A DNA stretch of 64,000 bases. Source: Melastoma dodecandrum. Taxonomy: Eukaryota > Streptophyta > Magnoliopsida > Myrtales > Melastomataceae. Shown here in pieces: positions 57,751 through 64,000 of this stretch. Positions within the stretch are counted from its first letter, which is position 1, and each line of letters opens with the position of its first letter. The stretch spans positions 3,720,001 to 3,784,000 of the forward strand of contig JARUPY010000387.1 in assembly GCA_029817715.1 (NCBI GenBank), in the 5' to 3' direction. The position numbers and the translations under genes are program-made. The notes under the pieces were generated by a model that did no database searches, was not told where the DNA came from, and worked only from the letters and a program-made list of their open reading frames with translations.

Positions 57751-58429
57751 CGGTGTTTCCTTCCTTCTATCTGTTCCTTGCTTTTGAAGGTCCCGTCTCC
57801 GTTCTATTATTACGATTTTTGGCAACACTGAAGTGTTTTTACTTCTTTGTCAGCAGACCGAATCATCCTCTGCTTGGAAGATGAAATTGCGACCGTGCTT
57901 GCAACACCTGGGATGTTGATATAACAATTTTCCGCCGACGCATGTAAGTGCAATAAATGTAAATCTGGATGAAGTGTTTCACTTGGAAGGGTGATACGGG
58001 TGCAGGAGCAGAACTTCTGGGTCTTGAATCTCTGGCGTTTGTCATCTGTCTTTACTATGTTTCTGGCTGACAGGTCAGTGAGTCCTTGGTTGTCGCATCA
58101 TGTGCGTGTCTGGTTTAATCTTTAATAGTCTTTTGGGGAGGGAATTTGGGGTAGGGGTTAGTTGCCTCTTAGCATTATGAATACTGTTTTGTTACCACTT
58201 GCTTGGAATGAGTTAGAGATGTGACTTGTGCTAGTTATCAGTTGCCACTTATTTCCCTAACCATTAGGACATTTCATCTGTCCTGCCCCATCTGTGTAAG
58301 ATTAACATCACATTATTAATTCGCCCCACTAAGGAAGTTGACCTTGACGAAAGACAGAGAACAAAAAAAGAGATTTGTTACATAATATTTTTTTATGAAA
58401 GAATATTTAGCGAAATAGGAAGTTAAGCC

Positions 58430-58830
58430 TATTTATAAAAAATTCGAACATGGAGTTCATGTTGAACATCGAATTTCTCAAATTCAAGAGAGTTTTGTTA
58501 TTAAGGTTGGTTGCGAAAATATTTCGCATTTTAGGATATTTACTTTCGAAATTTTTAAAATAATGTCTCAAATTCGACTTTATAAAAGTCGAATTCATTC
58601 CTCGAGGAATTCGACTTGTACAAAATGAAATCGACTTGTACAAAGATGATTTTAACTTCACAAATGTCCCGCTTTAAAAAAATTGAATTTTATGAAACGT
58701 GAGCTCGAGTTTTTAAAAATCGAGATTTTTAGAACTAATAAGAGCGGCCAACTATAGAAAAAATATTAAGTTCCTCAAAAGTCGAGTTTATTAAGAATTA
58801 ATAAGAGCGATCAACTCTAGATAAAAAACT
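58430..58830. repeat. AT-rich hairpin and direct-repeat region between the LNK2 genes
   Basis: Short palindromes alternate here, such as AATTCGACTTTATAAAAGTCGAATT and GTCGAATT...AATTCGAC around CCTCGAG. A direct repeat AATAAGAGCGGCCAACTATAG / AATAAGAGCGATCAACTCTAG occurs near 58739 and 58801. This looks like decayed non-coding transposon DNA of unknown type. Confidence 0.5.
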
Positions 58831-59016
58831 TTAAATCACCCCACCTAAAAGTCGTGGAAGCATTATTTTAATAATTTAAAAAATAAATGACGAAATATTT
58901 TTACTACTATTAATGAAAAAATACTCAAATTCAAGACCGATCCAGAATCAGACCAATCACTACACGGCAACTGATCCCAGCTCCCTCTCCCACCACAACT
59001 TTAGATACGCCCCGTA

Positions 59017-59022
59017 CACGTG
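59017..59022. promoter_or_regulatory. G-box upstream of the second LNK2-like gene
   Basis: CACGTG in GTACACGTGGCA, about 400 bp before the ATG at 59420. The surrounding CCACCACAACTTT...CACGTG...CCACCCACA sequence resembles that around the G-box of copy 1, so it was probably present before the duplication. Confidence 0.45.
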
Positions 59023-59419
59023 GCAACCACCCACAACACCCGAGATTGAGTGGAATTACAGAATCACCCCTCCCGCTTGTCAACGAGACACCCCCACCAT
59101 TCATTTCCTGGGATTCCTCTCAACCCACCCCTCCCTCAACCCCGAGTGTCTCGAGTCTTCTTTCCCTTTGGCAAAGCTCGTTACTTTAAGGATTCTTCAC
59201 ATGCCCCGTGAAGAAGTTGATTGTGGGTAGTGCTCGTTTTTGTCGGCCCCTCCCTCTTTTTAGGATTGGATCCACGCATCGGTTTCTTTTTCAGGGGTTA
59301 CTTTCTTGCCGTTGATTTGCCTTTTCCTTTCAGGGTAACTGTCCGTGTTTGGATGCAAGTACCAGGTTTTCCTTGAATTTTGGGTTCCCTCGATGAAAGC
59401 TGGTCTTTCTTATGTAGAT

Positions 59420-62400
59420 ATGTTTGACTGGAACGACGAAGAGGTAAGGGAGTTATTGTTTCCGATGTTTCGTCAGCGTTGGCAGTGTTGTTTTGGGTTT
59501 TCCGTTTAGTGTCCGGTTATTGGGTGGTTGTTCTGGTTGGCGTATCTTGGCTGGGGAAGGATCCATCAATCGGTTCCCCGGGATAGGTTGTGTTGGAAGG
59601 CGGGCTTGGCTGATTGGATTATTGTGCTGGTAGTTTTTGTGAAAATAATTAGGCTGTTCTACTGGCGTGATATGTTGTTAAGCTTTACTGCTAGATGTTG
59701 ACTATGAAACTTTATATGTTTCCTCTTTCCGGGGGGTTGATGCTCAAAGTTATTTTACAAAAATCAGCTGTAGGTAGTTTCTTTTTTTTTTCCTTGGATT
59801 TTCCTGTCTCCAACCAAGGTGTGAACATACTGTGATTCTCAGATTTCAAACATCATTTGGGGTGGGGCTGAGGAGATTAGCGACCGCGTTGTCCCTTATC
59901 CTGAGGGAGAGGAAGAGGATGGGCATAATGAATTGCAAAAGCAGGAGTCTTCAGCCATTAAGCACGATGAAAACAAGTTCTCGGGTGGAAAGCTTGATTT
60001 AAATCCAACAAGACCGAAGTGCAGTTCAGCTTCTAGTAGGAATACAGGGGTTTCTCCTCCAGACATGGACTATTGGCAGGATGTTGCTTCGTCATACGAT
60101 GCAAGAATGGACAGTGCATCGCTGGTCAATGAAGGGCTCAATGATTCTTCCCTGATTAACAAGTACTTGTCGAAAGGTTGGGAGCCTGAATTGGTTAAAA
60201 AGTATGAATAGTTGCATTAGGATTTAGCATTTTAATTGAAAGTGCCACTAGATCAATTTTCTCCTGCAGGGATAGGTCCACAGGATGACGAGCTCACCGA
60301 TTTTGTAGACTATGGCTGGGAGAACATTGGTAGCTTTGATGATCTTGACCGAATGTTTAGGTAATTAGTGCTGTTTGTTTCAGGATATTTCGGATGATCA
60401 GAATCTTTATACTTAGTTTATATGCAACATTGAGGAGGTTCCTGCCCAAAAGAATAGTTATTGTGGCTTCTTTTTTAGTCACACTCTCTTCAAACACCAT
60501 CTTAGTCTTCAGTAACTAGATTCTACTATTATTAAGTACCAAAACTAGAATTCCTAGCTCTCCCCTATTCAAGAATAATTTGTTTCCCCATTATCTGTGG
60601 TTTTATGTTGACATTCTCATTTTGGAAACTACTACGTCTTTGTCCTGACTCAGTTTCCTCACAAGTGGTGATTTTGCAGCAATCAAGAGCCAATATTTGC
60701 CTCTATTTCTCTTGGTAATTCTGACAAGATATGGTCGGCTTGTAAATATACAACAGACAGCATTCCGAAGCCCTTTTCCCTCAATGCCAACTCTACATTC
60801 ATGAGCTCTGGAATACTATCAGAGACATCTGAGTGTATAGGTGTAAAATCAAAGTTGGGAAAACGAGATGAGCAGGCTCATGTTCCGTCTTTTGAGAAAA
60901 TGGACGATTCTGACATTACAGAAGGTGGCGGAGGCGAAAGTAAGGTGAGCATCTTTGCTTTTATGGAGGATTTATTAACTTTCTACGGGGATATGACATT
61001 TATGTGTCATCTTCTACAGCAAAGTTTGGTGGTTGAGACAAAGGACCACTCAACAATCCCTGCCACTGTGGCTGGAAATACTCTCGTTCTAACTGAGTTT
61101 GCTGATAAGGTATATTCTTGTCATTGATAATATAGTTCTGTCCAGTGGGCTTAGATGAGGGTGGGTCACATCCATTTTCATATTGTGCCAGAGTGTCCTG
61201 AAGTAAGTCTTGTTGATTGATTGATCTTCGAGATATGCTTTGCTGACTATTATCCTCATGAGTTGGCTGCAAATTATTAGGAATGGTGCAAAAACTTTGC
61301 AACCAGAAAAATAAAGTAGAATAATGTTGCAGTTCATTTCGGAATTATGGCCTGACTATTGTAAGATTTTATGGTGCTCTGATTATGCCGGTTTGTGGGC
61401 AGCAATCACTCCTGACAGGTCAAACGAAGTTCAAAGAGAAAACCAAGGGAAAATCATTGCCTTCTTTCCAGACTCCCAGCTCTATGGACGCGAATTTGGC
61501 AAAACACTCCAAGAAGGAGTTATCACTCCCTCTCCGTCCAGACTTCCCGTCTTCCTTTGATCAGCAAAGTCAAGTTGAGAGGCCAGGACCCGACACTCTC
61601 TGTTACAACCACATAGCAAACTCATACATAACCCCTCCATTTCTAGACTATGCAAATCCAGCCGAGGAGCCACAGCAAACTTCCAATTCTGGTTCTGGTG
61701 AATGTCAGGCTGTCTTCCCAGACTACGAAATGACTTCTAGTGACATAGATTCAGTAGAAAACTCTCTCAGTTCCTATGGAAAACCTCCGATTATTGCGTC
61801 CCACGAAAATATTGCTAAACTGAGGAGGAGGAGGAAGAGGCAGATGGAAGCAATGCTTGCCATCCAGAGGCAGGTTCAGCAACTTGGTGATCCAGTCTCT
61901 CATGATTTAAGTGTTCAGTTAAGTGCCCTGGACAGCCCAAATGAGCTCCCAGTTGGATGTAGAGATGAACTTGATTACTTGAGTGCCTTCCCTCCCATAG
62001 ATGTATCATCCTCCAATGAAGAGGGTGAGTCTAGCGCATTGTCTGCTGCAGCCAATGGCTACTCAGCAGTGAAGACTGTTCTTCATCGGCTTCATGAAGT
62101 AGTTGCCAAGGTTTGTTCTCGCTTATTTTAATCACTAATATTTGGAGATTTTCACTTCACAAACAATGTAGAGGACTCCTGCAGTTGGACTTGACCCTAA
62201 GAATCTCTATTCGGGATAGCTTGTTTCGATTGGCTAAAACCGCAGTGCAGAGGCAGCAAACAAGTGACGCAAGCGCCAGTCCAAACGGAGCAGAACAGCC
62301 TCAAATTGCTGTGGAGGATGAGAGTGATGCTAACAAGAAGTAAGTTTCATCTGTTTGGCAGTTTAATGCTAGTGGTTTCGGATGCAATTTTTAGTCAATA

Positions 62401-62765
62401 TTGAAGAAAAAAGACTAAATCCATGCAGCGAGGTCAAAGTAAATGATGTTGAAACCGACACGAATCCGACCGACCGAGCAGTGGCCCACTTACTCTTTCA
62501 CAGGCCAATGGAGAATTCCACCAAGAATCTCAATACAGCAGAGTCAACGATATCTGCCAAACTTAATTTGGAAGGACGAGCGCGGGGTGGAATTGACTTG
62601 GAAAAGTCCAAACCCGGGAAGTGTTCCAAAACAGGACTTGCTTTCTCGATCGGGGATCTAGGAATTCCTTTCCAGCAGAACATGGATTGCACGGACACCT
62701 CTGAAAGTGGACCAGAGTACATCACTTTGGAGGGCGGGGCCATGGAGGTGGTATCCTCTCAATGA
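59420..62765 (+). CDS. LNK2: LNK2-like clock/light co-activator, tandem copy 2
   Basis: Same family and structure as the upstream neighbour. Eight exons (59420-59443, 59843-60176, 60270-60360, 60680-60944, 61020-61109, 61403-62110, 62185-62339, 62429-62765) join to 668 codons (667 aa). Shared blocks are MFDWNDEE, ISNIIWGGAEEISDRVVPYP, YGWENIGSFDDLDRMFR, IFASISLGNSDKIWS, KLRRRRKRQMEAMLAIQRQ, ISIRDSLFRLAKTAVQRQ and DTNPTDRAVAHLLFHRP. Exon 3 is 91 bp against 190 bp in copy 1. In exon 6 the acceptor seems to have moved: the equivalent of the copy 1 acceptor lacks AG, and the next CAG (61402) keeps frame. The C-terminus is rewritten relative to copy 1 after LFHRP. Introns differ freely while exons match, so the duplication is old and both copies appear maintained. 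Confidence 0.93.
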
Positions 62766-63773
62766 TAAGTATTTGAAGCGCAACTTTGAGATCCCAAAAG
62801 GTAGTCCAATACTTAAAATCTCGAGTCTGCTCTGCCAACTTTACTGGTGATACTGGAAAGCTTTTTCTTTGTTTCTTTGTCAGTTTTGTAGGTTATTGTC
62901 AAGCGGGGGATCTCCAAGCCAGAGACTGAAGCAGGCAACATCGGTCCTGCTGCTGCAACACCTACTCCTTGCTTGCAGTAACCTTTTAGCAGGTGAATAA
63001 GGTGTCACTGAGCTGAACACATGCAAAGATTTATCCTCCCTGATGGATCCATCTTTACTGACGCTTGTTTGGGTCCTCTTTTATTATCTATATACATATA
63101 CCCTTTCCTTCATTTGAGTCGTGTATGAGATGTATGCCTATCGGGCGTCAAGTCCGTCCAAGGCCCATGGGTCATTATTTGCTGAAACTCAAGCCCACAA
63201 GGCACTCAAATGGGCCTAACCCAACCTTAACATGGCCAAATCATTCGGCTTTGTTTTTTCCTCTTGCAACTATTAGATTGATATTGTCTACGAATAAGAC
63301 CCTTTTTCTTCCTAGTTACACAGCTCTCATCAGGTAATTTCTTTAGCGCAATCTCAAAATTGGAGGATGGCATCTTCATTCAATACCCCTACATTACAGA
63401 AAGAAAGAAAGAAAGAAAGAAAGAGAGTCAAGCAGTTCTTTCATTTGCTTTCTGTAGACTTGGGGACTTGTACTCTGGAACCAAAAGAAGGCCATCAAAG
63501 GGGGAATTCTTCCTTGGGATAGATTTCAAATTTTCATGGGACAGTCGCTATCTTTGGAAGGCTCTACCTGAATAATTTGAGATGGAGAGAAGATTCGCAC
63601 CATCAATCAGATAAATAAGTTACAGAGCCATGGCGAAATATGAAACCGATGCAATGAGGAAGTTTTACAATGAGATGAAGTCTGTCAGCCAAACGATACT
63701 CCTACAGGCTATCCTACGAAGGGGAAAAAATTGAAAACATAAGTACTTACAGGAAACTAGTCAGAAGTAGGGC
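62766..63773. other. 3' region of copy 2 and convergent spacer
   Basis: No complete gene is seen. It includes the LNK2 copy 2 3' untranslated region and a GAAA microsatellite at about 63401-63424. Confidence 0.55.
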
Positions 63774-63870
63774 TCAATTGACAGATGCCGCTTTCTTCTG
63801 AAGAACTAAGTCGTCGGCAGAATAATAATCCGCTATTAGTCGATACATGTATGATGGGTTGTGTCCCCCT
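63774..63870 (-). CDS. Possible last exon of a minus-strand gene that continues beyond the window
   Basis: On the minus strand a good acceptor (CTTGCAG) at 63871 opens a stretch that can read GGHNPSYMYRLIADYYSADD, then LVLQKKAASVN, followed by TGA. The pattern PSYMYRLIADYYSADDLVL looks protein-like, with a Tyr-rich amphipathic helix. Only this one exon lies in the window and the frame is chosen by appearance. I do not recognise the family. If real, it is transcribed towards the LNK2 copy 2 gene. Confidence 0.4.
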
Positions 63871-64000
63871 CTGCAAGAAAATCTCACAGCCGATAAAGCA
63901 CAAACAAAGTGAAAAGCAGGCAACCATAGAATTGATACTATGGTGAATAATGGAAATCACTGACTGTCTAACGATAATTGCATTAATCCGTAGCTTTTCC

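Larger units (their letters stand above)
57751..59419. other. Spacer between the two LNK2-like genes
   Basis: It holds the 3' region of copy 1, an AT-rich repeat region with TCGAATT-type hairpins at about 58430-58830, and the promoter of copy 2 with a G-box at 59017. No gene is seen. Confidence 0.6.

Overview
This is plant nuclear DNA. The genes have GT-AG introns and belong to plant-only or plant-type families (GRAS, LNK, P-class PPR, F-group bZIP, plant RRM/CCCH, plant calmodulin-binding protein). The introns and spacers are AT-rich and carry LTR retrotransposon and MITE remnants. The gene set fits a dicot or an early-diverging eudicot; I cannot name the species.

Layout. 1-6651 (+): 3' part of a SEC31 COPII coat gene. 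8328-9101 (+): intronless F-group bZIP (bZIP19/23, zinc-deficiency response). 9.1-13.3 kb: no gene, but one copy of a dispersed LTR-like repeat. 13344-15997 (+): CCCH/RRM RNA-binding protein. 17761-19953 (+): single-exon PPR gene. 20266-20607 (+): small secreted 8-cysteine (LTP-like) protein, with a decayed inverted relative at 23605-23890 (-); the ARV1 sterol/lipid homeostasis gene lies between them (21160-23312, +). 24289-30259 (+): MUS81 structure-specific endonuclease, with a nested MITE and a SINE-like insert in one intron. 32859-34286 (+): GRAS gene SCARECROW-LIKE 3.

34.4-45.3 kb is the most rearranged part. A block made of the SCL3 3' end plus the 3' end of a minus-strand calmodulin-binding-protein gene has been tandemly duplicated and has decayed. 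The calmodulin-binding gene is broken by a Ty1/copia element (37446-41823) inserted in its coding sequence. Two solo LTRs with perfect 5-bp target duplications sit further along (42322-42647 and 42978-45305).

45431-48042 (-): armadillo-repeat protein resembling plant U-box proteins PUB43/44 but with no U-box. 49.1-53.7 kb: an annexin fragment, the second dispersed-repeat copy, two fold-back elements and hairpin-rich DNA. 53748-57750 and 59420-62765 (+): tandem pair of LNK2-like clock/light co-activator genes with matching eight-exon structures and a G-box about 0.4 kb upstream of each ATG. A possible last exon of another minus-strand gene is at 63774-63870.

The genes are not functionally linked as in an operon; neighbours serve unrelated housekeeping, signalling and regulatory roles. 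No RNA gene or CRISPR array was found. Exon limits were set by reading splice sites, reading frame and family resemblance by eye. The two LNK2 models, the armadillo-repeat model and the CCCH model (with the 52-nt intron discussed below) each close to a whole number of codons.
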